64,000 bases of DNA, taken from Bog-473 sp963756025. GTDB lineage: Bacteria; Actinomycetota; Acidimicrobiia; Acidimicrobiales; RAAP-2. Within the stretch, counting starts at the first letter, position 1. Each line of letters starts with the position of its first letter. Positions 56,032 through 64,000 of this stretch are shown here, piece by piece. The translations under genes were made by a program, and so were the position numbers. Under the pieces are notes generated by a model, which searched no databases, was not told the origin of the DNA, and saw nothing but the letters and a program-made list of their open reading frames with translations. The stretch is taken from positions 868,001-932,000 of the forward strand of contig CAVWMF010000006.1 in the NCBI GenBank assembly GCA_963756025.1, in the 5' to 3' direction.

Positions 56032-57257
56032 TCATCGATGACTTTGGCCGCATCACGCCAGACGGCGTGATCGGCCGGCTGCACCGGCCGGGGGCCGAGT
56101 GCCTCGAGCAGATGGCCGCCCGGGACGACGCTGCGCAACGTGCGGACGTCCTCGGCCACACCGATCTGTACCCGATCGGAGAGGTTCGGCGTCCAGAGAT
56201 CCGTCAGTCTCTCCAGACTCTGGGCCGGGGCACCCGCGAGCGCTGCGTGACTGAAAGCAGTTGCGACATCTCTGCGGCGCGCCGCACCGTCAGGAGTGAG
56301 CGACAAGGTGGCACCGAACCGGTGCTCGTCGAGGCTCGGGACGCCGGCGCTGCGGTCGGCGCGCCCGAGGAGGTCGCGTATCTCACCGGCGTCACTCCCC
56401 ACGAAGTGGGCGCGTCGCTCCCATTGCGCCGACAGCTCCGCGAAGTCGATCCCCGGCTGCTTCAGCGGCCGGGTGGCCGCCCACGCGACCTGCGCGCCCC
56501 GGGCTGAATGTGATCCCCACTCGGACATGCGCCGTCGGATGTCGGCGGATCGTGAGGAGAACTCGCCGCGGGCGAGGAGGGAGACTCCCGCCACTTCGGC
56601 CCCGAGGCGCGGCTCCGCCACCCATCGCACCCCGAGACGCGCGGTGAGCTCCCCCCGTAGGTGTGCCTCATAGATGGCGGACGTCGCCCCTCGATGCGCC
56701 GAAAGCCCCCGATGGTCACACGCGCTCCAGCGGGCGTCGGGGCCGTGCACCATATTGGCCATCACGACATGTGTATGGAGATGCGGGTCGAGGTTCCGGT
56801 TGACGCCATGGGTGAACGACGCCGCGACGAGGCCCGTGGTCGCCACGACAGAGCGTTCCTCACCCGAACCTCTCTGCGCGCTGAGGCCGTGGGTCTCGAC
56901 GTAGGTGAGCGCGCCGCGCACGCTTTCTCGATGGGCCGCCACCACCTGGCGGGCGACGTCCTCTCCCCCCAGGGCGAAGACCACGCTCACGGACTTGGGC
57001 GCACTGAAGGTCAGGTCGAAGCCGCGGACGGTGGCCCGATCAGATCGCAAGCGGTGGCCCGAAATGGGGTGACGACCGTCGAGAACCGCCTCCAGCGCCC
57101 TCGGATCGGGTGCGCCGCGCAACCCGAGCCCGGCTGCTGCCTGGCCGATCCAGTGCGCCTGTCCGTCGTCCAATCTCTCCGGCAACGGAAGCTCCCGCGC
57201 GAGATCCGTCAGGTAGTAGTCGGCGCCCGCCGACGTCAGGCGGTGGATTCCGAGCAC
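55842..57257 (-). CDS. MobF (TrwC-type) relaxase, relaxase domain only
   Basis: 471 residues from a GTG at 57257. The N-terminus LGIHRLTSAGADYYLTDLA carries adjacent tyrosines for DNA nicking. The metal site is HTHV in DPHLHTHVVMANMV, with AAHRESVRGALTYVETHG and GFDLTFSAPKSVSVVFAL before it, the normal order in TrwC/TraI relaxases. The helicase half of the classic 900-plus-residue proteins is absent. It would cut and attach to the transferred strand at an oriT. It faces the coupling-protein gene, its expected partner. Together they mark a mobilisable-element remnant; no integrase or replication gene is in the window. Confidence 0.85.
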   Translation of the reverse strand: MLGIHRLTSAGADYYLTDLARELPLPERLDDGQAHWIGQAAAGLGLRGAPDPRALEAVLDGRHPISGHRLRSDRATVRGFDLTFSAPKSVSVVFALGGEDVARQVVAAHRESVRGALTYVETHGLSAQRGSGEERSVVATTGLVAASFTHGVNRNLDPHLHTHVVMANMVHGPDARWSACDHRGLSAHRGATSAIYEAHLRGELTARLGVRWVAEPRLGAEVAGVSLLARGEFSSRSADIRRRMSEWGSHSARGAQVAWAATRPLKQPGIDFAELSAQWERRAHFVGSDAGEIRDLLGRADRSAGVPSLDEHRFGATLSLTPDGAARRRDVATAFSHAALAGAPAQSLERLTDLWTPNLSDRVQIGVAEDVRTLRSVVPGGHLLEALGPRPVQPADHAVWRDAAKVIDDYRARWGVPRGSDALGTDDRACGISSLPTARLVHHLETTRHIEVARQRLGWRSPRQHEMDRGR

Positions 57258-57349
57258 CCGACCTCCGTTCTCGGAACGTGCGGGTCTCTGCGCCAGCCCG
57301 ATTCGCTCCTGCGCTCAGGTGGGGAACGGTCGGGGTCCGACGAGGTCTG

Positions 57350-59330
57350 TCAGGAATCCGCTGGACGTCGGTGCGCTTCGCCGCCCTCGGCGTACAACGC
57401 CAACACCTTGTGGGCGGCCCTCGCCGCCAGGTCGGAGAGCTCGGGTGGCCGCACGACGGAGGCGTCGGGCCCGAGCTGGAGGAGCAGTCGCTCGAACCAG
57501 GCCATGCCGGCCACGTCGAGGAGGACGTCGGTCACAGTTCCGTCCGCGGTGCGACCGATGCCACGCACCGGCACGGACTCGGGCACCCATTGCGCCCCCG
57601 GGCCAAGGTGCAGTTGCACCTCGACCGCGCCGGGTCCCGGCACGAACCCGTCCTCGGTGCGCCGCAGACCGGCGGCGCCCGAACCGGATTCCCCCGTCGG
57701 GCGCACGTCCCCGATGCGGTCGACCCGGAAGCGTCGCATGTCGCCGGCGCGCTCGGCAGAACGCGTCGAGGTACCAGTGCCCTTCGGTGGTGATCACCTG
57801 CACCGGGTCGACGACACGCGTCGTCCACTCGTCCCGGGAGGCCGAGTGGTAGTCGATCTCCACCAGCTCAACGGCATCGGTCGCCCGGCGCACGGCGGCC
57901 AGGGACGAGGGGGCGTCGACGTCCATGCCGATGGCCTCGCGCGAGCCCAATGCCGCATCGAGTTTCGACAGAGCACGCCGCAAGGCCTCGTCATCGGGCC
58001 CGGGCACCGCCATGATCAAACGCGCCGAGGCCGCCACGGCAAACCCCTCGGCCGGCGTGAGTCGACGCGGCCGGGCGAACTCGGGCGGCAGGAAGGCGCG
58101 GACCGAAGTCTCCGACACCTCGATCTCCATCAACGTGTCGGGGGTGTACGGCGGCACGCCGCAACATGCCGCCAGCTCGAGCTCGCGGATCAGCTCGTCC
58201 TCGTCCATGGAGAAACGGCGCGCCACCTCGGCGATCGGTGCCTCCCCCTCCCGGGCCAACCAGCCGACGACGGCCAGAAGACGCCGCAATCGCTGGCTGG
58301 TCTCCCTGCCGGGTACCGGTCGGCCCGCCCCGGGACCTTCCGGCGCGAGGGTCGGGAGCGGAACGGCCCGAACCTCCGGGGAGACCTTGGGGCCGTCGGC
58401 GCCTTCTGCGATACGGGTCAGCCACGTGGTGAGCTCGGCGCGGAATTGCGGTGGATCGAGAATCTCGGCGTGGTCGAGCAGACCGAGGATCCAGGAGCGG
58501 AGCTCGGGAAACCCCGCCACCCGCAGGGAGACGACGACCGAGCCGTCGTCGGCGCGGCTTTCGACCCGGCCGGCCCCCACCTCCTCGGCCACTCTCGGCC
58601 CCTCGATGGCATCCACCCCGATACGCGTGACGACGTAGTCGTCCCCTTCGGCGCGCCACGGCTCGTCGGGCAGAGATGCCTTGATGTCGATGCCGGCGGG
58701 GAGCACCGCGCCGCCCGGAGCTCCGAGGTGCACCGCTTCTCCGATCCGGTCGACGCGAAACGTGCGCACCGCTTCACGCTCGAGGTCCCACGCCACCAGG
58801 TACCAGTGCCCGAAGCGGAACCAGAGCCCGGCGGGAGCCACGCGCCGCACGCCGTTGCGGTAGGAGAACGACGCGACCGTCTGCGTGCGCACCGCCTCGA
58901 AGAGATCGATGAGCGCACGTGGGGTCACCAGCGTGGCGATGGGACGCACCTCGCCCAGGCCGGTGGCGCCCAACTTCAAGAGCGCATCCCGACCGCTAGG
59001 ATCGTCGAGGTGCACGCCGGCAACGGCCAGGTGGAGGGCAACTTGCTCGTCAGGCTCGAGCGCCAGGTCAGGCAGGTAGAACGCGTCGCGGTCGATCCTG
59101 TAGCCGTACTGTTCGAGCCCGTCCATCCGTTGGGTCTGCACGGGTATCCCCTCATCGCGCAGAAGTCGCTTGTCCCGCTCGAACGCCTGCCGTCGTGCCG
59201 AATGCTCCTCGGGGTAGCCGGGCACGTGGATGGCTATGGCGTCCAGCGTCAGGGGCCGCTCGGTGTTCAGGAGCACCAGGACGAGGTCCGTCACGCGTTC
59301 GAGTCGGTCGAGTCGTGCCGGGGCAGCCAT
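57350..59330 (-). CDS. Double WYL-domain regulator, PafB-PafC-like fusion (single frameshift)
   Basis: About 660 residues. Half 1 has a winged-helix start (RLERVTDLVLVLLNTERPLTLDAIA), then the WYL block GHWYLVAWDLEREAVRTFRVDRIG. Half 2 repeats the layout (RLRRLLAVVGWLAREGEAPIAEVARRF) and the WYL block GHWYLDAFC, after which the frame moves near 57758 to MRRFRVDRIGDVRP and ends at 57350. One extra base explains the break. In mycobacteria, separate PafB and PafC form a dimer that turns on DNA-damage genes; fused forms are known. The ATG at 59330 is chosen. No proteasome genes are nearby. Confidence 0.85.
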
Positions 59331-59359
59331 CGGGGAGAGCCTACGGCCGCTGCGTTCCC

Positions 59360-60304
59360 GTGACGGCACTGGCCCACCCCTTCGACTGGCATCTCGAGAT
59401 CTTCTGGGCGGTGGCCATCCCGGCCCTCCTCGTCGCCTATCTCCTGGCCACCCGCAAGGAGGAGTACCGAGCCACGCGCCGGCAGCGCACGTGCTTCTTC
59501 CTCGGCGTGCTGGCTCTGGTCGTGGCCTTCATGTGGCCGCTGGCGGACCTCGCGGCGCGCTGGTCGCTCCTTGCCCTCGTGGCGCAGCGACTGCTCCTGA
59601 TGTTGGCCGTGCCGCCGTTGCTCGTCGTCGGCACTCCCCGGCCGATCCTCGCCCATCTCACCAGGCCTCCCGCGGTCGATGCCGTCTTGCGCCAAGCCAC
59701 CAAGCCCGTCCCCGCCATCCTGTTCGTCACCGTGATCGCCGTGGGGACGTTGACCACGGGAGTGGTCACCCTGGCCGCGCGCTCGGAGGTCGCCCGTGTG
59801 GGGATCCAGCTTCTGGTCCTGCTCTCGGGGTTCGTCCTCTGGGCGCCGGTGCTCACCGAACTGCCAGGCGTCAAACCCCTCTCATCGGTCGGACGCGGGG
59901 CGTACCTGATCGTGCAGTCCATCGTGCCGAGCTTCCTCTCGGTGGTGTGGATCTTCGCCCGTCGACCGCTCTACGCCTCCTATGACCACCACGAAGCGGT
60001 GCTCGGCATGTCGTCGGTGCTCGATCAGCAATTGGCGGGCTTCCTCGCCAAGCTGTGCACCATCGCGGTGCTCTGGACCGTCGCCTTCTCGCTCATGACG
60101 CGATCGCATGACGCGGCCGGAGCCGAGGAAGATGCGGAGCCTTTGCTGTGGTCCGATGTCGAGAGGGAGATCCAGCGGGCCGACCGCCGGGCCCTGCGCA
60201 CGCGGTCGGCGTGGCTACCGAGGGCCACACTTCCCGAAAGCCCGAATCCCGAAGGCCCGAATCCCCCCGAAAACTACCCACGACCTCCGGAGCCGCCGGC
60301 GTAA
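59360..60304 (+). CDS. CtaG/CaaX-like cytochrome c oxidase assembly membrane protein
   Basis: 314 residues. Six or seven membrane helices with the family histidines and DxH region: FDWHLEIFWAVAIPALLVAYLL, FMWPLADLAARWSLLALVAQRLLLMLAVPPLLVVGTPRP and SYDHHEAVLGMSSVLDQQLAGFL. This matches the actinobacterial caa3_CtaG family proposed to help copper insertion into cytochrome oxidase. A Pro/Glu-rich cytoplasmic tail ends the protein. The GTG at 59360 lies only about 30 bases from the divergent WYL gene start. Confidence 0.85.
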   Translation: MTALAHPFDWHLEIFWAVAIPALLVAYLLATRKEEYRATRRQRTCFFLGVLALVVAFMWPLADLAARWSLLALVAQRLLLMLAVPPLLVVGTPRPILAHLTRPPAVDAVLRQATKPVPAILFVTVIAVGTLTTGVVTLAARSEVARVGIQLLVLLSGFVLWAPVLTELPGVKPLSSVGRGAYLIVQSIVPSFLSVVWIFARRPLYASYDHHEAVLGMSSVLDQQLAGFLAKLCTIAVLWTVAFSLMTRSHDAAGAEEDAEPLLWSDVEREIQRADRRALRTRSAWLPRATLPESPNPEGPNPPENYPRPPEPPA

Positions 60305-60377
60305 CGTCCGGCCGCGCCGAGCAACCTCCAGCGGCACTGCACCCGGGCCCGCTGCAACAAACGGGCGCCGTGACCGC

Positions 60378-60704
60378 TCAGGCCAGCGCAGCCCCCCTGA
60401 GCTCATCCAGCGAGAGCTCGGCTGTCTGGTTCCCGCCGCATTGCGGGCACTGCTCGACATGGCGCCATGAACGGAGGAGTCGCGATCCCTCCGGATTCAA
60501 CAGGACGACGAACGACTCGGAGATCGGATCGATCTCCAATCCGAAGTAGGGACGCCAGGCCGTCGTCGCCGCGTGGGCGTCAAGCGCCAGCCCCTTCAGG
60601 ATTCGCCTGAAGCGAAGCTTTTCCGTGTCGAAGATCCACGTGCTGTGACAAGACTCCAACACGAACAGCGATTCGTCCCCTGAATGATCCACTCTGTTGA
60701 TCAT
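60378..60704 (-). CDS. Hypothetical protein with CxxC pair
   Basis: 108 residues from the ATG at 60704 (MINRVDHSGDESLFVLESCH). Two more segments look conserved: WRPYFGLEIDPISESFVVLLNPEG and the C-terminal CPQCGG, which could bind zinc if the upstream Cys or His residues take part. No membrane or signal segment. The upstream 80 bases are unusually AT-rich and probably hold its promoter. Family not recognised. Confidence 0.6.
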   Translation of the reverse strand: MINRVDHSGDESLFVLESCHSTWIFDTEKLRFRRILKGLALDAHAATTAWRPYFGLEIDPISESFVVLLNPEGSRLLRSWRHVEQCPQCGGNQTAELSLDELRGAALA

Positions 60705-60790
60705 GCCGGATTAGTAACCAGAACAGTGCGCGGAATAATCACATCTTCATTGCGAAAAGATGACAATATGTTCATATCCAGCTCACACAT

Positions 60791-62152
60791 CTATTGCGGG
60801 CCGGCGTCGTGTTTACGTCCCACGAGGAGCTCGCGCTTGGTCTCGAGCTGGCGCAGCACCGAGCACAGGACGATGCGAGTGTCCGCCGGATCGATCACTT
60901 CATCCACCAATCCGCGTTCCGATGCAGGCCAGGGATTGAGGAAGGCCTCCTCGTACCCCGTCTCGCGGTCTGCCCTCTCTGCGGGGTCGATGCCCCGGTG
61001 CAGGATCTGCACCGCACCCGACGCGCCCATGACGGCGATTTCGGCAGCCGGCCAGGCCAGGCAGATGTCGTTGCCGATCCCGCGTGAGTCCATCACGATG
61101 TACGCACCCCCGAAGGCCTTGCGCAGGATCAGGCAGATGCGGGGCACGGTGGCCTGGGCGTACGCGAAGGCCAGCTCCGCGCCGTGGCGGATCATGCCCC
61201 GCCATTCGAGATCCTTCCCGGGAAGGAAACCGGGGGTGTCCACGAGGCTCACGATCGGCAGGTTGAACGAGTCGCAGAAGCGGACGAACCGGGCCGCCTT
61301 CTGGGACGCCGCGATGTCCAGCGTGCCGGCAAGGATCCGGGGCTGGTTGGCCACGATCCCCACCGAGAGCCCCCCGATGTGGCACAAACCCGTCACGATC
61401 TGACCGGCCCAGCGGGGCCACAGCTCGAGGAATTCGCCGTCGTCGACGACGTGGCGGACCACGTCGCGCACGTCATAGGTTGCCGCCTTGCGTTCGGGGA
61501 TCAGTTCCCTCAGCTCGGGGGTCGAACGCAGCACGGGGTCGGTGACCGTCCACGGCGGGGGGTTCTCGTCGGCATGCGAGGGCAGGTGCTCCAACAGCGC
61601 GGCCAGCGCTCCCTCCACGTCGTCGGTCTCCACCGCGCACACCCCGCTCGATCTGGCGTGCGTGCTCACCCCTCCGAGCTCGTGCAGCTCGACCTCGACA
61701 CCGGTGAATTCGGCCACCATCTGCGGTCCCGAGACGAACGCCACCGCCTCGGGGTTCATAACCACCAGGTCCGCCAGCCCCAGCAACAGGGCCGGCCCGG
61801 AGACGACAGGGCCGGTCGCCGCCATCAGCACCGGCACGATGCCGCTACAGGCGGCGATGGCGGCAGCGGCCTGGCCCCAGCCGTGGAGCGCCGCCACGCC
61901 GTCGAGCACGTCGGCCCCGCTCGAGGCCACGATGAACACCAGCGGAATACGGAGACGGCGGGCCAGGTCGGCCGATTCGGCCAGTCGCACCCCGTCGGCG
62001 TGGGTGAGGGCACCACGCCGCTCCAGCGAGTACGAACGGGCCACCACCACATCGCGACCGCCCATACGACCGATGCCCGAATTGACAGTACCGGTGATGC
62101 CCTTGCCGATCCCGATGCGATCAGCCACACGTCCATTCACAGCGAGAGTCAC
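60791..62152 (-). CDS. Acyl-CoA carboxylase beta subunit (carboxyltransferase)
   Basis: About 453 residues of the AccD/PccB carboxyltransferase family. The first crotonase-like half begins VTLAVNGRVADRIGIGKGITG. The second has the acyl-CoA site in RCLILRKAFGGAYIVMDSRGIGND-like sequence, plus VDTPGFLPGKDLEW, AVMGASGAVQILHRG and the terminal DPADTRIVLCSVLRQL. It moves carboxyl from biotin to an acyl-CoA (propionyl- or acetyl-type). It is shorter at the N-terminus than typical (about 520 residues). The start is not fixed; the GTG at 62152 was taken. No biotin subunit is adjacent. Confidence 0.88.
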   Translation of the reverse strand: MTLAVNGRVADRIGIGKGITGTVNSGIGRMGGRDVVVARSYSLERRGALTHADGVRLAESADLARRLRIPLVFIVASSGADVLDGVAALHGWGQAAAAIAACSGIVPVLMAATGPVVSGPALLLGLADLVVMNPEAVAFVSGPQMVAEFTGVEVELHELGGVSTHARSSGVCAVETDDVEGALAALLEHLPSHADENPPPWTVTDPVLRSTPELRELIPERKAATYDVRDVVRHVVDDGEFLELWPRWAGQIVTGLCHIGGLSVGIVANQPRILAGTLDIAASQKAARFVRFCDSFNLPIVSLVDTPGFLPGKDLEWRGMIRHGAELAFAYAQATVPRICLILRKAFGGAYIVMDSRGIGNDICLAWPAAEIAVMGASGAVQILHRGIDPAERADRETGYEEAFLNPWPASERGLVDEVIDPADTRIVLCSVLRQLETKRELLVGRKHDAGPQ

Positions 62153-62201
62153 TGCGGGTGAATTTAGACACAACGGTGCGCAGGCACCGCCGGATGCAGA
62201 T

Positions 62202-62690
62202 TCAGGGACGAGCCTCGGCCCGGCGCCAGGGGCCCGACCGACCGCCGGACTTCTCCCAGAGCGCCACGTGATCGATGGTCATCGTCCGGTCGGATGACTT
62301 GCACATGTCGTACACCGTGAGGGCGGCCGTGGTGCACGCCATCATCGCTTCCATTTCGACACCGGTGCGGTCCACCGTCTCGACCTGGGCCTCGACCTCA
62401 ACGAAGTCGTCCCCGATGGAGAAATTGACTGCGATGGACCCCACCAGGACGGGGTGGCACATCGGGATGAGCTCAGCCGTCCGCTTGGCCGCCTGAATGC
62501 CGGCAATCCGGGCTGCAGCGAGAACGTCGCCCTTCGTGATGGCGTTGTTGGCCACCAAGGTGGTCGTCTCGGGCAACATCGACACCCGGCACCGGGCCAG
62601 CGCTCGACGGTGGGTGGGCTCCCTCGGGGTGACGTCGGTCATACGAGCACCGCCTAGCGGATCGAGATGGGCCAGGCTGCGATCGGACAC
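62202..62690 (-). CDS. moaC: Cyclic pyranopterin monophosphate synthase
   Basis: 162 residues with the typical start SLAHLDPLGGARMTDVTPRE and THRRALARCRV, then GDVLAAARIAGIQAAKRTAELIPMCHPV (active-site Lys and His), VETVDRTGVEMEAMMACTTAALTVYDMCKS and the late MTIDHVALWEKSGG. It makes cyclic pyranopterin monophosphate from the MoaA product in molybdenum cofactor synthesis. MoaA is not in the window. The GTG at 62690 follows AGGGATTC. Confidence 0.95.
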   Translation of the reverse strand: MSDRSLAHLDPLGGARMTDVTPREPTHRRALARCRVSMLPETTTLVANNAITKGDVLAAARIAGIQAAKRTAELIPMCHPVLVGSIAVNFSIGDDFVEVEAQVETVDRTGVEMEAMMACTTAALTVYDMCKSSDRTMTIDHVALWEKSGGRSGPWRRAEARP

Positions 62691-62820
62691 GAATCCCTAG
62701 TGTACGGCCTCCGCCGGGAGGGTGCGGCCACTTCGGGCACCGGTCCGTGTGGCCTCATCGAGGCGTCGTTCGGGTAGAGTTGGCAGTCACAAGCAGCGAG
62801 TGCCAATCCAAGGAGTTCAA

Positions 62821-63213
62821 TTGCCGACCTATGAGTACGCCTGCAAGGCGTGTGGGCACCGGCTGGAGGTCGTCCAGAAGTTCACCGACGACGCTCTGAC
62901 GGAGTGTCCTGACTGTGGTGGAGCCCTGCGCAAGGTCTTCGGCGCGCCTGGCATCGTCCTCAAGGGCAGTGGGTTCTACAAGACGGACACCCGGGCGGCG
63001 GACAAGCGCTCCAGCTCCGACAAGTCGTCATCGAACGGCTCGGACGGGGCGTCGAAATCTGATGCCAAGTCCGACACGAGCACGACGAAGGACGCGGGGT
63101 CCGGGTCCGGGTCCGGGTCCGGGTCCGGGTCCGACACATCCTCCTCCGGCTCGAGCACCAGCAGCGACAAGCCGGCCAAGGAGACGAAGCCGGCGGTATC
63201 GACCGCGTCCTGA
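62821..63213 (+). CDS. FmdB family zinc ribbon protein
   Basis: 130 residues. The start is a TTG with AAGGAG upstream: PTYEYACKACGHRLEVVQKF, a second CPDCGG pair, then FGAPGIVLKGSGFYKTD, the standard 60-residue FmdB zinc ribbon. A low-complexity tail of Ser, Lys, Asp and Gly follows, including (GS)n encoded by six perfect GGGTCC repeats at 63097-63132. The family is often linked to amidase/formamidase regulation or to RNA binding; the role here is open. Confidence 0.9.
   Translation: MPTYEYACKACGHRLEVVQKFTDDALTECPDCGGALRKVFGAPGIVLKGSGFYKTDTRAADKRSSSDKSSSNGSDGASKSDAKSDTSTTKDAGSGSGSGSGSGSDTSSSGSSTSSDKPAKETKPAVSTAS
63097..63132 (+). repeat. Six tandem GGGTCC hexamers
   Basis: Six exact copies of GGGTCC inside the FmdB tail encode Gly-Ser pairs. 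The unit is a multiple of three, so expansion would change the length, not the frame. Confidence 0.85.
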
Positions 63214-63345
63214 CCCCGGAACCCCGGAGGGGACGGCAGCTTCAAGGGGGCGCGAACCGACGCGGCAAGACAACGGCGCCCTGCCCGCAACCACCCCGCC
63301 CGCCGACCGCAGGTCAGCAGGTCCCGCAGGTCCCGGCGGTCCGGG

Positions 63346-64000
63346 TCAGTCCCCGCTGAGCTGCATGTCGGCGATGGCCAACGTCTGGCCAGCGGCCGCG
63401 CCGGGAAGCCAGCGCAGGTCCCCGCCGATCTCCACCACGGACTGCAACATCCGCTGCAACGTCGACGCCACCGTGACCTCGCGCACGGGCTCGGCCAGGA
63501 CGCCCCCCCGGATGAGCAGGCCCTCGGCACCCACCGAGAAGTCGCCGCTCACCGTATTGACCCCCGAATGGATGCCGGTGACCGACTGGACGTAGAGCCC
63601 CTCGCCCACCTTGGCCAGGATTTCGTCCGCATCCTTGGTCCCGGGCGAGAGCACCAGGGCCCGGCAGCCGGCCGAGGGGGTCCCGGCGAAGCCACCGCGC
63701 ACCGCAGATCCGGTCGAGCGGGTGTTGGCCCGCCGGGCCGACACGGTGTCGTAGACGAACATCTGGAGCAGGCCGTCGGCGATCAGGACGTTGCGCCGGC
63801 ACGCCAACCCCTCGCCGTCGTAGGACGCCGCGCTGAAGGCTCGGCTGTCGGTGGGATCGTCGATGAGCGTGACGCCGGCCCCGGCCACCGATTCACCGAT
63901 CCTCCCGGCGAAGAACGAGCGGCCCTTGACGACGGCCTCTCCCGACAGCGCCGAGGCGATGACCGACAGGAGGGTCGAGACGACGCGCGGATCGAACACG
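63346..64000 (-). CDS. TldD/PmbA family protein (5' part missing, cut by window edge)
   Basis: The C-terminal 218 residues of a metallopeptidase-like protein. Signatures of the PmbA side: ALSGEAVVKGRSFFAGRIGE, DDPTDSRAFSAASYDGEGL, LIADGLLQMFVYDTVSARRAN, and the GVNTVSGDFSVGAEGLLIRGG block (G-x-x-S-G-D-F-S). PmbA works with TldD in processing peptides such as microcin B17 and removing toxin antidotes. The upstream half, and any TldD neighbour, lie beyond the right edge. Confidence 0.88.
   Translation of the reverse strand, partial: VFDPRVVSTLLSVIASALSGEAVVKGRSFFAGRIGESVAGAGVTLIDDPTDSRAFSAASYDGEGLACRRNVLIADGLLQMFVYDTVSARRANTRSTGSAVRGGFAGTPSAGCRALVLSPGTKDADEILAKVGEGLYVQSVTGIHSGVNTVSGDFSVGAEGLLIRGGVLAEPVREVTVASTLQRMLQSVVEIGGDLRWLPGAAAGQTLAIADMQLSGD

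Noticed and set aside
56661..59363. 900-codon open frame on the plus strand
   Set aside because: Antisense shadow of the MobF relaxase and WYL regulator genes caused by high GC; Arg/Gly/Pro-rich with no recognisable fold.

Overview
This is a 64 kb piece of a GC-rich chromosome with many GTG/TTG starts and ATGA-type gene overlaps. The gene content points to Actinomycetota, plausibly class Acidimicrobiia. The evidence is an actinobacterial single-chain 2-oxoglutarate enzyme (Kgd), an F420-pathway guanylyltransferase (CofC/FbiD), an SCO6745-family protein, DUF3097, a PafB-PafC-like WYL regulator and a Lys/Ala repeat histone-like protein. No rRNA or marker gene fixes the taxon, so the class is an inference.

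Region 1 (1-12.5 kb) is a catabolic or nutrient-acquisition cluster. On the minus strand, in transcription order, lie a SsuD-like LLM flavin monooxygenase, a complete peptide/nickel-type ABC importer (binding protein, two permeases, fused double ATPase) interleaved with two paralogous metallo-beta-lactamase-fold hydrolases, a DszC/SfnB-like acyl-CoA-dehydrogenase-fold enzyme (frameshifted) and a flavin reductase. A divergent CGNR zinc-finger gene and a cupin gene sit upstream as likely regulator and accessory. The logic appears to be import, hydrolysis and FMNH2-dependent oxidation of an unidentified, possibly organosulfur, compound.

Region 2 (12.6-20 kb) has lower GC and looks like accessory DNA. 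It holds an SGNH hydrolase with degenerate catalytic blocks, a three-gene flavin electron-transfer module (ferric-reductase-like membrane oxidoreductase, exported FMN-binding protein, ApbE flavin transferase), a VIT-type iron/manganese transporter (frameshifted) and an aldo/keto reductase. Two tiny acidic proteins with a conserved C-terminus bracket this region.

Region 3 (20-53.4 kb) is mostly core: a metallophosphoesterase, DUF3097, tRNA-Val, an inositol-phosphatase-family protein, a sigma-like/secreted/LysM-BTAD trio, a cell-wall group (alpha/beta hydrolase, membrane-embedded MurF-like ligase, D-Ala-D-Ala ligase), a UvrD-like helicase, a GlcD-like oxidase with a TPP enzyme, ExoIII, FabZ, a NYN-nuclease/histone-tail protein, Kgd, RNase HII, an acyl-CoA synthetase (frameshifted), a GH38 alpha-mannosidase, GpsA, CofC and a PIG-L deacetylase (frameshifted).

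Region 4 (53.4-57.3 kb) contains the histone-like repeat protein, an AT-richer gene-free stretch, and a compact conjugation remnant made of a coupling-protein gene with two frameshifts facing a MobF relaxase. Region 5 (57.3-64 kb) holds a fused PafB/PafC-type WYL regulator (frameshifted), a CtaG-like membrane protein, an acyl-CoA carboxylase beta subunit, MoaC, an FmdB-type zinc ribbon and the 3' part of a PmbA/TldD gene.

At least eight single-base frameshifts interrupt six otherwise well-conserved genes across the window. Their spread suggests base-calling or assembly errors as much as real gene decay.
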